From Fimenecus sp051881455 (lineage in GTDB: Bacteria; Bacillota; Clostridia; Oscillospirales; Acutalibacteraceae), in assembly GCA_051881455.1 (NCBI GenBank), contig JBJEPX010000017.1:1-62872 (forward strand): a stretch of 62,872 nt of DNA, given 5' to 3'. The position numbers and the translations under genes are program-made. Each line of letters begins with the position of its first letter. Positions within the stretch are counted from its first letter, which is position 1. Positions 54,733-62,455 of the stretch are shown here, piece after piece. Below the pieces are notes generated by a model. That model ran no database searches. It saw nothing but the letters and a program-made list of their open reading frames with translations, and was not told the DNA's origin.

Positions 54733-55710
54733 TTAACCGTACTGAGGGTCATCAGTAACAGATACACAACAATAAATCATACCGTTTGCTATTGTTATCC
54801 CTGCCGCAATGTAGGTATATTCTTTCTCAACAGAGCCTACATATGCCCAATGCCCTTTGCTGTTTCTAAAGGAAAATGCTATGTCTTTGGCAACTTCGTC
54901 AATGGTTTGACAGTGACAGGTGCCTTTGCATAGTGCTTCATTGCCTGGGTCTTCGTAATAAGGGTCTCCCGATATTCCGTAAAGTGAAGGGTCTATATAT
55001 TTACCGTACTTATAAACTGTTGCGGCTTCTCGAATATCGTCCGTATCGTGAGCAAAGTTAGTTACGAGCTGACGGCTACGGTATTCACAAACTTGTGTAA
55101 GTCCCGGAAGCTTTGTTGCAGGAATATGTCCCTCTTGCTTACGAAATTCGTTAATGTAATAAATCACTCTGTCGGCTATTGCCTTTTCATCACCAACCGT
55201 CGCATAACGCTCTGTGGGTGCTTCCGTAGGCGGAACGGTGGGCACGTTCGGTTTTGTGGTTGTGGTGCCGTCATTCTTCGGAGGCTGAGGAGCAGGCTTG
55301 TTATTTTGTGTTTTGCCACTGCTCTGACCGCCGTTACCGTTTGCGGAATTTCCGCTTATAGGTGTTGCAGTATTTTGAACGTTGGGGGCTGTGCTTGTTT
55401 CAAGGGTTGCTTCACCTGTGTCATCAGCTTCGCTCACTTGCTCATTTTCGCCGTTCTCGGAAAAATTTGAAAAAGTTTCGCCGTCGCTGAAATTTTCAGT
55501 TTCTGCATTGCCGTTAGTTTCAGTTTTTTCAGAAATTTCTTTAAGAGTGTTTTGGTTTTCTGCTTGCCCAACTTCAATGCTCTGTTCAGAGTTCCTGTAA
55601 ACCGCAAATCCGCTTCCGAATAGAGCAAAGGCAAGTGTTATACTTAAAGCTGAAATAACTGCATTTTTTAACTTCTTGTTTTCCTTAATCTTTGATATAA
55701 ATTTTTTCAT
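54733..55710 (-). CDS. Secreted CAP/SCP-domain protein
   Basis: 325-aa protein with N-terminal transmembrane/signal helix (about residues 17-38), a long acidic Thr/Pro/Gln-rich linker (40-165) and a C-terminal CAP (SCP/PR1) domain: VIYYINEFRKQEG, EYRSRQLVTNFAHDTD (His), EVAKDIAFSFRNS, GHWAYVGS (His), TYIAAGITIANGMIYCCVSV. CAP proteins of bacteria are extracellular; some act in surface binding, no enzyme is proven. Two extra cysteine pairs (CKGTCHC and CC) could form disulfides. Adds to the element's surface-protein cargo. Confidence 0.78.
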   Translation of the reverse strand: MKKFISKIKENKKLKNAVISALSITLAFALFGSGFAVYRNSEQSIEVGQAENQNTLKEISEKTETNGNAETENFSDGETFSNFSENGENEQVSEADDTGEATLETSTAPNVQNTATPISGNSANGNGGQSSGKTQNNKPAPQPPKNDGTTTTKPNVPTVPPTEAPTERYATVGDEKAIADRVIYYINEFRKQEGHIPATKLPGLTQVCEYRSRQLVTNFAHDTDDIREAATVYKYGKYIDPSLYGISGDPYYEDPGNEALCKGTCHCQTIDEVAKDIAFSFRNSKGHWAYVGSVEKEYTYIAAGITIANGMIYCCVSVTDDPQYG

Positions 55711-55933
55711 AGAATTATACCTCCTGTATAAATCCTATTAAAGTACAAACAACTTGTCAAATGTGCGATTTTATTTTAAGTAATATTTTATTGCTTAATC
55801 TCAATTTTACTTTCAAAGAGCTTATATATTTATTATATATAAATCCATGTCAATTGCAATATATTTATTATATATAATATATCTCTCTTATTTGGTTTAA
55901 TATACTCTTTAGTATTTTAATGACCTCGATTTA

Positions 55934-55973
55934 CCACACGTGGCTTACCCACAAGTGGATTATCCACACGTGG
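55934..55973. repeat. Compact palindromes, 15-bp period
   Basis: Three copies of CCAC-NN-GTGG (55934-55943, 55949-55958, 55964-55973) spaced exactly 15 bp. On the minus strand one frame reads P-x-V-x-N repeats, as in the C-termini of related HTH proteins. Confidence 0.7.
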
Positions 55974-55981
55974 CAAATCGC

Positions 55982-56470
55982 AAGTGGCTGATTTTTATCC
56001 ACTTTCGATTTTCGCAAGTGGTTGATTTTTGTCCACTTTCGATTTTCGCAAGTGGTCGATTTTTGCCCACTTTTGATTTTCGCAAGTGGTTGATTTTTGC
56101 CAACTTTCGATTTTCGCAAGTGGTCGATTTTTGCCCACTTTCGATTTTCGCAAGTGGCTGATTTTTGCCCACTTTCGATTTTCGCAAGTGGCTGATTTTT
56201 GCCCACTTTCGATTTTCGCAAGTGGTCGATTTTTGCCCACTTTCGATTNNNNNNNNNNNNNNNNNNNNNNNNNNNNNNNNNNNNNNNNNNNNNNNNNNNN
56301 NNNNNNNNNNNNNNNNNNNNNNNNNNNNNNNNNNNNNNNNNNNNNNNNACTTTCGATTTTCGCAAGTGGTCGATTTTTGCCCACTTTCGATTTTCGCAAG
56401 TGGTCGATTTTTGCCCACTTTCGATTTTCGCAAGTGGTCGATTTTTGCCCACTTTCGATTTTCAAATGTG
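55982..56470. repeat. 34-bp tandem array of alternating inverted hexamers
   Basis: On the minus strand the hexamers CCACTT and its complement AAGTGG alternate every 17 bp, separated by nearly identical 11-bp spacers GCRAAAATCGA; one full unit is 34 bp. About eight units are visible before the N gap and three to four after it. All frames are open because the unit is not a multiple of three and has no stop codons, hence several spurious ORFs. Adjacent to the HTH replication-type gene. Candidate iterons or partition site. Confidence 0.85.
56249..56348. other. Assembly gap of 100 N
   Basis: Exactly 100 N inside the tandem array: a scaffold gap of unknown true length. The repeat number is therefore unknown. 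Confidence 0.99.
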
Positions 56471-56472
56471 GA

Positions 56473-56883
56473 CTACCATTCCGCCGCATCTTCCATATCT
56501 GAAAGTCCCATTTGAACAACTTTTTGTGGGTCTTCTTCATTCATAAACGGCGATGCGGGTAAGTAGTTATACCCTTGCACGGTATCAGGCACTTCCAAAA
56601 AAGTGTACTGAACCGCCAACATTGTACCGTCTAATCTGCGCCCACGCTTGCGTACCAAATATCCGTTCGTTTCAAGTTCTTTAAGTATTGCTCTGATTGA
56701 AGCGTCGCCTTCTTTTGAAAGGCTTTTAAGAGAATTTGTTGTTATCTCCCAGTCCGGCGGTAATGAGAGAATGATTGTAAGTAAACCTTTTGCCTTTAAT
56801 GAGAGGTTGTTATCCTGTAAATGATAGTTTGAGATTGTTGTGTAGTTTTTATTCTTTTCTACACGGTAAACTGTCGATGCCAT
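56473..56883 (-). CDS. Replication-type helix-turn-helix protein
   Basis: 136-aa protein: an N-terminal strand-like start (VYRVEKNKNYTTISNYHLQD), then a winged helix (LSLKAKGLLTIILSLPPDWEI, SIRAILKELETNGYLVRKR). This N-terminus is typical of DnaD/RepA-like initiator proteins of conjugative elements. Relatives usually have longer C-termini with repeats such as NPxVxNP; here the frame stops at 56473 immediately before the palindrome array, so the tail may have been lost or degraded into it. Starts 20 bases downstream of the nucleotidase gene end. Confidence 0.72.
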   Translation of the reverse strand: MASTVYRVEKNKNYTTISNYHLQDNNLSLKAKGLLTIILSLPPDWEITTNSLKSLSKEGDASIRAILKELETNGYLVRKRGRRLDGTMLAVQYTFLEVPDTVQGYNYLPASPFMNEEDPQKVVQMGLSDMEDAAEW

Positions 56884-56903
56884 AATAAAAATCCTTTCTT
56901 TTG

Positions 56904-58151
56904 TTATTTTAACAGGGCTTTCCTATTCGCAACAGGAATGAATTTCTGTGTTTTTTTGCCTTGGAGCATATTAGGATAATCAGCGCCGGCAAGACTTTTC
57001 CATTCGGCTTTTAATTCTCTTAACTGCTCTGTCAGCTTATCATTTCTGTTGCACAGAGATTTATAAAGGCGGTTTTCATATATCAAATTGTTTGCAACAT
57101 CGTCAACCGTTGGGAGCATGAGCTGTTTTTCTACGGCTCTGAACTCCGCCAAGGTGCCCTTTATTTCGCCGTATAAGGCGTTTAAATGCCTTTCTTGGTT
57201 AATTCTACTATTAACATATACGGCTATGTTAGATGGCGTTACAGGGTATGTATTAAACGCCGTTCCGTTCATAAGGGAAGTTTCAAGCCAATTGGTAAGG
57301 ATATATGAAGGAATACCCTGCACGGTAGCCGTCATATAACAGCTTTCAAGACAATCCGTCATATACTTATCTATCTTGTAGTCAGTTTGAAAACAGGCAA
57401 TTCCTATAGTTTTGGCATGATGCTCTGAGATTTCCTTTATAGCCACACTGTCTGCCGAGCTGTAATCGGTCAAAAGAGAAGAACGTCGGAAAAACTGCCT
57501 TTTTATGCTCTCGTCAACCTTATTTCTCATTTGGAAATATGGTTTGACCAAGGTAATAAATTTTTCGGGTGCAACATCACCGTCAAAGTCATAATATTCA
57601 TAGGAGTGTTCGCCAATACCCAAGGTGCTTTCAAGTTCTAAACAGATAGACATTGCAGATTGATTATGCTCGATACCAAATCCGTTCCAAAGCTGACCTT
57701 TTTCACCGCCGTATGCGCCAAGACCCTTATTGTTTATATCATTGATGAATTTAATGGAAAATCCGCCTGCCTGCTCCCATTCACGAAGATTTTTGTTGTA
57801 ATCGTCAATGAGAAAACAGTTTTCATCAATTTCACCTATGTATTGAGATTTATCAGCTCCTGCCGGAACGAATATAAGTCGCTCATCGGGAAGCTGTGGC
57901 AAGTGCTCGTGCACCCAACGGCGTTTTTCATCTTCAATAAACGGTGGGTCTGTGGGGAGCACCGCAGAGAGGATGTAAACCTCTGTGTTAGGGTTTCTGT
58001 TAATAAGTAAGGATATTGCATTAACGAACTCCTCAAACGGTTTTAAGCCTAAATAAAAGCCTTTTTCCCACATCCTTTCTATGTATTGATGCTCCGTGTC
58101 ATGGAAACGGCACAAGGTACCGTCCATATCAATATAGACTCTCTTACTCAA
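56904..58151 (-). CDS. HAD-family 5'(3')-deoxyribonucleotidase-like protein with extra C-terminal domain
   Basis: 415 aa from TTG 58151, preceded by AGGGGGAT; this start overlaps the upstream gene by 8 bases. The HAD nucleophile motif is RVYIDMDGTLCRF (residues 3-15), motif II is ILSA, and motif IV is FLIDDYNKNL (about 113-122), as in NT5C-type deoxyribonucleotidases. Usual enzymes are about 190 aa; residues 170-415 are an additional helical domain of unknown role. The longer frame to 58187 has no ribosome binding site. Could balance nucleotides or act in DNA processing; inferred. Confidence 0.72.
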   Translation of the reverse strand: MSKRVYIDMDGTLCRFHDTEHQYIERMWEKGFYLGLKPFEEFVNAISLLINRNPNTEVYILSAVLPTDPPFIEDEKRRWVHEHLPQLPDERLIFVPAGADKSQYIGEIDENCFLIDDYNKNLREWEQAGGFSIKFINDINNKGLGAYGGEKGQLWNGFGIEHNQSAMSICLELESTLGIGEHSYEYYDFDGDVAPEKFITLVKPYFQMRNKVDESIKRQFFRRSSLLTDYSSADSVAIKEISEHHAKTIGIACFQTDYKIDKYMTDCLESCYMTATVQGIPSYILTNWLETSLMNGTAFNTYPVTPSNIAVYVNSRINQERHLNALYGEIKGTLAEFRAVEKQLMLPTVDDVANNLIYENRLYKSLCNRNDKLTEQLRELKAEWKSLAGADYPNMLQGKKTQKFIPVANRKALLK

Positions 58152-58359
58152 GCTTATCCCCCTTATCCTTGTTTGCAAGATACGCAATTAAGTGTCCTGT
58201 TTTAACTGCTTTCTGTAATTCAATTACATCTGTAATTTCGCTAATACTTCTGCAAAATGTTGTCATTTGCTCTGCGGTAATAGATATAATCGCTTTGTCA
58301 TCTGCATAGCCTTTGTCAATTACTTTCTTCAGAACCGCCATTCGTTTCTGATTTAACAT
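58144..58359 (-). CDS. Small hypothetical element protein
   Basis: 71-aa helical protein (MLNQKRMAVLKKVIDKGY..., ISITAEQMTTFCRSISEI). Start at ATG 58359 six bases after GGGGGTG. Coupled to both neighbours (one-base gap upstream, 8-base overlap downstream). No known family. Confidence 0.6.
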   Translation of the reverse strand: MLNQKRMAVLKKVIDKGYADDKAIISITAEQMTTFCRSISEITDVIELQKAVKTGHLIAYLANKDKGDKLE

Positions 58360-58360
58360 C

Positions 58361-58663
58361 TTACTCACCCCCTATAAAGAAAATCGTGCTTTCAGATATG
58401 CTCTTCAGCTCACTTTTGTCGATTTCTTCCCCAAAAAGAGAAACAAGCAACTTCTCAAAAAGAGGAGTTACTTGCCTGTAAGTATCTCTTAACTTTTTAT
58501 CAATCTCAGTAATCGTTTCAAGGTGTTCTTCTGCGGCAACATTGAGTATGTTCAATTGGTTGCTGTCAATCACAAGTTGCGTTCCGGTGAAGGATAGTGT
58601 TAAAGAGAATATCGGTTTCGAATCTTCCGAAGAGGAAATTTTTTCATTAAATTTTTCTGACAT
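58361..58663 (-). CDS. Small hypothetical element protein
   Basis: 100-aa acidic protein (MSEKFNEKISSSEDSKPIF, LVIDSNQLNILNVAAEEHLETI). The start at ATG 58663 follows AAGGAG; the upstream frame to 58717 belongs to the broken gene. No recognised domain. Translationally linked to the next gene. Confidence 0.6.
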   Translation of the reverse strand: MSEKFNEKISSSEDSKPIFSLTLSFTGTQLVIDSNQLNILNVAAEEHLETITEIDKKLRDTYRQVTPLFEKLLVSLFGEEIDKSELKSISESTIFFIGGE

Positions 58664-58676
58664 AATGTATTGCTCC

Positions 58677-58841
58677 TTAGACAGTTTTTGCCGGTGATTT
58701 CTTTTTACGATTATCAACGACTTTATATCCTGCGGCTTTTATTGCCCGGATTTATTCATTTGTCGGAATACAGCTTTCAAATTCTGTACTCATCATAGGT
58801 TTACCGTTTTTAAAAGTCTGAAATAATTTTTCACTTTTCAT
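58677..58841 (-). pseudogene. Small accessory gene interrupted by an in-frame TAA
   Basis: Reads MKSEKLFQTFKNGKP... to IPTNE, stop (TAA at 58752-58754), then IRAIKAAGYKVVDNRKKK...KTV, stop. Good GGAGG ribosome binding site before ATG 58841. One C-to-T change (CAA to TAA, restoring TNEQIRAIK) explains it. Total 54 codons in one frame apart from the stop. Confidence 0.7.
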
Positions 58842-58872
58842 ATATTCCTCCGTTGTCTGACCTTAAAAGCCC

Positions 58873-58918
58873 CTCAAGTAGCTGTGCAGTTATCAAAGAA
58901 CCGCACAGCATACTCAAG
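58873..58918 (-). promoter_or_regulatory. Structured leader upstream of the small-gene operon
   Basis: Hairpin GCTGTGC (58881-58887) / GCACAGC (58903-58909) flanked by direct CTCAAG repeats (58873, 58913), about 32 bases upstream of the start of the broken gene. Could be an operator or a leader RNA structure. Confidence 0.45.
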
Positions 58919-58995
58919 AGTTCAATAGGAGGTCAGAAAAAAAGATATGGTCAAATTTAGGAAAGATAATCGGCTGGATGTTTTATTATCTTTCA

Positions 58996-59376
58996 TTAAA
59001 AGTCAAAACGAAACAAGGATTTATCTCCTGTTGTACGTTTTTCTGTATCAGCCTTTAGCTGTTCCATCAATGCACGGTCAATTTGTTCTGTTACCGAATT
59101 TTTTTCAGTGGCTTTAAGTTCCTCGGCTTTTGCCTTGATAGATTGTGCTATATAGGGTGCTACAGTTTCGGGTGCTCCGCAATTAACCAAATTACGGCTG
59201 TTATAGAAAACATCAGAAGGGTCTGCCATTTCACAGCCCCAACCGTGGTCGGGGACACAGCAAAAATTGCCATTAACGTGTTCGCCGTAAATGACAAGAT
59301 AAGATGTACCGTTTATTGCTACAGAAGCTTCAAATAAAATGTGAGCTTCATAGCTCGATTGAATTTTAAAACTCAT
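58996..59376 (-). CDS. Hypothetical element protein (DUF6618-like size)
   Basis: 126-aa cytoplasmic protein. The N-terminal beta-rich part (MSFKIQSSYEAHILFEASVAING, FCCVPDHGWGCEMADPSDVFYN) is followed by a helical tail. The ATG at 59376 is seven bases after GGAG; the TTG at 59382 is too close. Directly downstream of parB, thus probably co-expressed. Family uncertain. Confidence 0.6.
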   Translation of the reverse strand: MSFKIQSSYEAHILFEASVAINGTSYLVIYGEHVNGNFCCVPDHGWGCEMADPSDVFYNSRNLVNCGAPETVAPYIAQSIKAKAEELKATEKNSVTEQIDRALMEQLKADTEKRTTGDKSLFRFDF

Positions 59377-59389
59377 TTGCAAATCTCCT

Positions 59390-60382
59390 TTATTTTGTAG
59401 GCGATTTATGTATCTCTGAACGCTGATGGGCTTTTTGATAAAAGTCCAAAGCCTTGATTATTTCTTTTTCAATATAATCAGCACTGCTGTTCGGCGGAAA
59501 ATATCGGCTGAATTTATCAACGGAAATTTTTTGAGAGGGCTTTTGATTTGGTTTTGCTTCTGACAAAAGCTCATAGATATTATTTGCCGTCAAAACTCCC
59601 TGTTTTTCCATATTTCTTAATTGAATTGCTTGAGCGTGAGATGGAGTGGAAAAAGAGCTTTCCATAAACTCTAACACAAGCAGTTGGTTTGCCTCACTTA
59701 AATATGAAAGCTCTACGGCAGGGCGGAGAGCCATTTGCAAAGCTTCGGGATTATCGGGCTTTTCAACACTGTTATCCACCATTTGCAACAGTTCAGGAAT
59801 AAGATTTGTAAGGCGGATATAACGGTGGATTTGATTTCTGCTGTCACCGGTTTCCTGTGCAATCATTTCATCGGTTCGTAAATTCGTCCCCACTGGGGAC
59901 ACATTTTCTTTACCCGGTCTGCCTGCTTGTCTTTTCATAGCTGACATTTTAGCTTTATAAGCAAAAGCTTTTTCACTTGGCAGGATTATTTCTCTTGACC
60001 GTAAGTTGCTGTCCACCATGAGTATGGTCGCTTGTTCGTCTGAAAGATTGCGAACAATTGCAGGAATAGTTTCAATCCCTGCAAGCAGGGCGGCATGACG
60101 GCGACGGTGTCCTGATACCATTTCATACCGTCCGTTTTCTTTTGGACGTACTACACAAGGCACCATCACGCCGTTTTCACGAATAGAGTCTGCAAGCTCA
60201 AACATTTCCTGATTATCTCGCACTTTGAAAGGGTGGTTGGTAAATTGGTCAATTTCATCACAACGGAGCTGAACTATTCGCTCCTGTGCGTCTGACTGCC
60301 GTTGTTCCTCGGTTGAAAATAACTCCTCATAGGAATTATCGAATGGGTTGCTGATATTTAGATTTGGTAATGGTTTCGCCAT
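59390..60382 (-). CDS. parB: ParB/Spo0J-family partition protein
   Basis: 330-aa DNA-binding CTPase-type partition protein. ParB N-terminal motifs: IRENGVMVPCVVRP and the nucleotide-binding GHRRRHAALLAG (about residues 92-103), then HTH region RTDEMIAQETGDSRNQIHRYIRL. Start ATG 60382 nine bases after AGGAGG; overlaps parA by 47 bases. Partner of the ParA below; the centromere site is unknown, with the palindrome array at 55934-56470 a candidate. Confidence 0.88.
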   Translation of the reverse strand: MAKPLPNLNISNPFDNSYEELFSTEEQRQSDAQERIVQLRCDEIDQFTNHPFKVRDNQEMFELADSIRENGVMVPCVVRPKENGRYEMVSGHRRRHAALLAGIETIPAIVRNLSDEQATILMVDSNLRSREIILPSEKAFAYKAKMSAMKRQAGRPGKENVSPVGTNLRTDEMIAQETGDSRNQIHRYIRLTNLIPELLQMVDNSVEKPDNPEALQMALRPAVELSYLSEANQLLVLEFMESSFSTPSHAQAIQLRNMEKQGVLTANNIYELLSEAKPNQKPSQKISVDKFSRYFPPNSSADYIEKEIIKALDFYQKAHQRSEIHKSPTK

Positions 60383-61163
60383 TGTCAATTACCTCCTTTG
60401 CAAAATTCTGATAAGCCTGTGCTGTTGTCGATTTAGGTGCGTATATGACAGGGCTTTTATCATATAACGAAGCTTCGGCTGTCTTTGTTGAGCGTGGAAT
60501 TTCCGTTTTATAAACTCTTACAGACTGCCCGAATACTTGGTTAATTTGATTTGAAATGTGTTTTGATAGATTGGTTCGTGCGTCCGTCATTGTCAACAGG
60601 ATGCCCTCAATTTTCAAATTGGGGTTAAGCTGTTTTTTTGCCGTGCGAATAGTACGCATTAAGTCCTCAAGACCGTCTGTGGCATACGGTTCAGCCTGTA
60701 CGGGTATAATTAAACTGTCCGCCGCCGCAAGGGTGTTAATAGTGTATAGGCTCATTGTAGGGGTGCTATCAATAAGAATGTAGTCAAATTCTTGTTTGAA
60801 TTGTTCAAGCACACGCTTTAAAACGGTTTCTCTTGACATCATTCCTGCAAGTTGTAAATCAAGTCCTGCAAATGAAATGTTGGCAGGAATTAGAAAGGCG
60901 TTCTCTGTCACTTGTGTAATATATTCGTGATAGGGACGGTGGGTGTCGTTCAGTTCATCAAACATTGCGTCCTTAATCGTGTACTGATACAAACTTTTAT
61001 CACGAAAGCCCAAACCTTTTGTGAGGTTGCCCTGAGGGTCAAAGTCTATCATCAAGACCTTTTTGCCCTCCTGGGCTAAACATATGCCTAAACAATTTGT
61101 TGTGACGGTTTTCCCGACACCGCCTTTATGGTTGCAAATCGCAATCACCTTTGCAGTTTCCAT
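60336..61163 (-). CDS. parA: ParA/Soj-family partition ATPase
   Basis: 275-aa deviant Walker ATPase: HKGGVGKTVTT (residues 12-22), IDFDPQGNLTKGLG, IDSTPTMSLYT and the PVQAEPYATDGLEDL loop. Drives segregation of the circular element or regulates its maintenance. Start at METAKVIAICN with AAGGAG. First gene after the transposase terminator; overlaps parB. Confidence 0.92.
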   Translation of the reverse strand: METAKVIAICNHKGGVGKTVTTNCLGICLAQEGKKVLMIDFDPQGNLTKGLGFRDKSLYQYTIKDAMFDELNDTHRPYHEYITQVTENAFLIPANISFAGLDLQLAGMMSRETVLKRVLEQFKQEFDYILIDSTPTMSLYTINTLAAADSLIIPVQAEPYATDGLEDLMRTIRTAKKQLNPNLKIEGILLTMTDARTNLSKHISNQINQVFGQSVRVYKTEIPRSTKTAEASLYDKSPVIYAPKSTTAQAYQNFAKEVIDNGETITKSKYQQPIR

Positions 61164-61190
61164 AGTTTTGTTCTCCTTTTCTCTTGAAAT

Positions 61191-61221
61191 AAAAAAAGCA
61201 GTTACATAAAATGCAACTGCT
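61191..61221 (-). terminator. Intrinsic terminator after the transposase gene
   Basis: AGCAGTT / AACTGCT with inner CAT/ATG pairing, followed by seven T on the minus strand; insulates parAB from the transposase. Confidence 0.78.
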
Positions 61222-61243
61222 CTGAGTACTAATTATATTTTTG

Positions 61244-62311
61244 TTATGCCGTTTTATCTAAAATCTTATCAAGTTCAGACATAAACATTTGCTCTGAGGT
61301 TTTATAATTAAAGATTTTTCTCGGCATATTGTTAATCATATTCATTATTCTTTCAACATCACCTGCTTGGAGAGTGCTGAAATCCGTTCCTTTGGGAACA
61401 AATCTACGGACGAGACCGTTCCAATTTTCATTTGACCCTCGCTCCCAAGAGGAGTAGGGGTGTGCGTAATAAACCTTTGTGCGGTCAAATCTTTCAATGT
61501 TAATACAATCGGCAAACTCTGTACCGTTGTCAAAAGTGATTGTTTTAAATATTTGAGGGAATATTTCGCCGAACTGTTCCTCAAGGTAATCTATAACCTC
61601 GACTATGCGTATTGATTGTTTGTCGCCCACATTAAAAAGAAAACCCATTCGGGTTTTTCTTTCAACTAAGGTTATAAAGAAACCTTTTTTATTTCGTCCG
61701 ACTATTCCGTCACCCTCCCAATGCCCGAACTCTGAGCGCTCGTCAATTTCTGCAGGGCGTTCTTCTATGGAAGTTCCATATAGGCGTTTATGCTTTTTTT
61801 CAACTTTCTTTTTGTGGGTTTTTATTTTAACCTTTCGTGGTAAATCAATATTATGAATGTTGCATAGGTTCTTATCTACCCAATTATATAATGTTTGAGT
61901 ACAACAAATATCATCAAACAACTCATTTTCTTTCGCAAATCCAACCGATGCGTCTAATGACCATTTTTCCGTAAAGAATTTCTCCTCTGCAAAATTCAAA
62001 AAGTCTCGGCACTCCACTATTTTGCATTTTCGCCCACTATTTGCTTTGGCTTTTTCGTAATTTCGTTGAGCTACATCTGCAAAATATACTAATTTTGTTT
62101 CGTATAAGGGAATGTTGGGGTCTTTTTTTGTGGTATATATTTTTTTTCGTTGCTCAATTGAGCCACGCTTAATTTCATCTCTAATGTTGGTAATATCTCT
62201 ATCAAGCATTCTTGCTATTTGTTTTTTTGGAGTGTTAGCTTTAAGCAATCGTTCTATAACTTTACGTTCTTCAAAATTTATATGATTAAACTTTTTTCTT
62301 GTTTCGTTCAT
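61244..62311 (-). CDS. IS30-family DDE transposase
   Basis: 355-aa transposase. N-terminal HTH (FEERKVIERLLKANTPKKQ, DITNIRDEIKRG), then the DDE core: D in HWEGDGIVG (about residue 198), D in ITFDNGTEF (about 264), and E in GSNENWNGLVRR exactly 33 residues after the second D: DD(33)E, the IS30 hallmark. Start ATG 62311 seven bases after AGGAG; GTG at 62338 has no such site. Expected lone-IS left end near 61170-61243 lacks the 13-bp repeat found at 62390-62402, so its partner end appears to be at 14829-14841. It is the element's only recombinase. Confidence 0.92.
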   Translation of the reverse strand: MNETRKKFNHINFEERKVIERLLKANTPKKQIARMLDRDITNIRDEIKRGSIEQRKKIYTTKKDPNIPLYETKLVYFADVAQRNYEKAKANSGRKCKIVECRDFLNFAEEKFFTEKWSLDASVGFAKENELFDDICCTQTLYNWVDKNLCNIHNIDLPRKVKIKTHKKKVEKKHKRLYGTSIEERPAEIDERSEFGHWEGDGIVGRNKKGFFITLVERKTRMGFLFNVGDKQSIRIVEVIDYLEEQFGEIFPQIFKTITFDNGTEFADCINIERFDRTKVYYAHPYSSWERGSNENWNGLVRRFVPKGTDFSTLQAGDVERIMNMINNMPRKIFNYKTSEQMFMSELDKILDKTA

Positions 62312-62348
62312 ATCTGTTCTCCTATACTGATAATTCACACACTTTTAC

Positions 62349-62377
62349 ATCTTATCACAAGAAAAAAATAGTTTCAA
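62349..62377 (-). promoter_or_regulatory. Transposase promoter
   Basis: Minus strand: TTGAAA (62377-62372), 17-bp spacer, TAAGAT (62354-62349), 13 bases inside the right 13-bp repeat. Confidence 0.75.
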
Positions 62378-62389
62378 ATTACTCAAATA

Positions 62390-62419
62390 GGGGGGAGGTA
62401 ATCATTCTTTGTATAGGTA
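62390..62419 (-). repeat. Right terminal inverted repeat of the element
   Basis: Inner 13 bases GGGGGGAGGTAAT (62390-62402) are the exact reverse complement of 14829-14841; the terminal bases read TACC inward against CACC on the left. Confidence 0.7.
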
Positions 62420-62432
62420 TCATTGAAAAAAA
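62420..62432 (+). repeat. Right direct repeat flanking the mobile element
   Basis: TCATTGAAAAAAA, identical to 14799-14811, starting directly after the right inverted repeat and 23 bases before the secG -35 box. Confidence 0.7.
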
Positions 62433-62455
62433 TGGTACTTTTTATAAAAAAAGAC

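Larger units (their letters stand above)
14812..62419. mobile_element. Integrative conjugative element with IS30-family transposase
   Basis: About 47.6 kb bounded by terminal inverted repeats and a 13-bp direct repeat. It holds a complete-looking conjugation set: relaxase, MobC-type and RHH proteins, PcfB-like protein, VirD4-like, VirB4-like, VirB6-like, PrgI-like, pilin-like and CHAP hydrolase. It also has parAB, a replication-type HTH protein and cargo (sortase pilus, large repeat protein, CAP protein, protease pair). No tyrosine or serine integrase was found; the sole recombinase is the IS30-type DDE transposase at the right end. ICE6013 of Staphylococcus aureus is a known ICE with an IS30-like transposase, and TnGBS elements use another DDE enzyme and insert near promoters. 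Long target duplications are known for some IS30 relatives (IS1630). The element sits upstream of the secG promoter. Confidence 0.8.

Noticed and set aside
55934..55973. Chromosomal parS sites
   Set aside because: The CCAC-NN-GTGG palindromes do not match the Spo0J parS consensus.
55982..56470. CRISPR-like look of the tandem array
   Set aside because: The spacers are all nearly identical and shorter than CRISPR spacers, and no cas genes are present.
55931..56540. Several overlapping long ORFs on both strands across the repeat array
   Set aside because: All are products of a 34-bp unit without stop codons read through 100 N; no ribosome binding sites or family similarity.
61190..62402. A solitary IS30 insertion rather than an ICE-moving transposase
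   Set aside because: No copy of the 13-bp end was found near 61170-61243, whereas a match exists at 14829-14841.
14824..62405. Alternative boundary: 13-bp inverted repeat with a 2-bp CA duplication
   Set aside because: Possible for IS30, but the longer direct repeat at equal offset explains more of the sequence; kept as a second choice.
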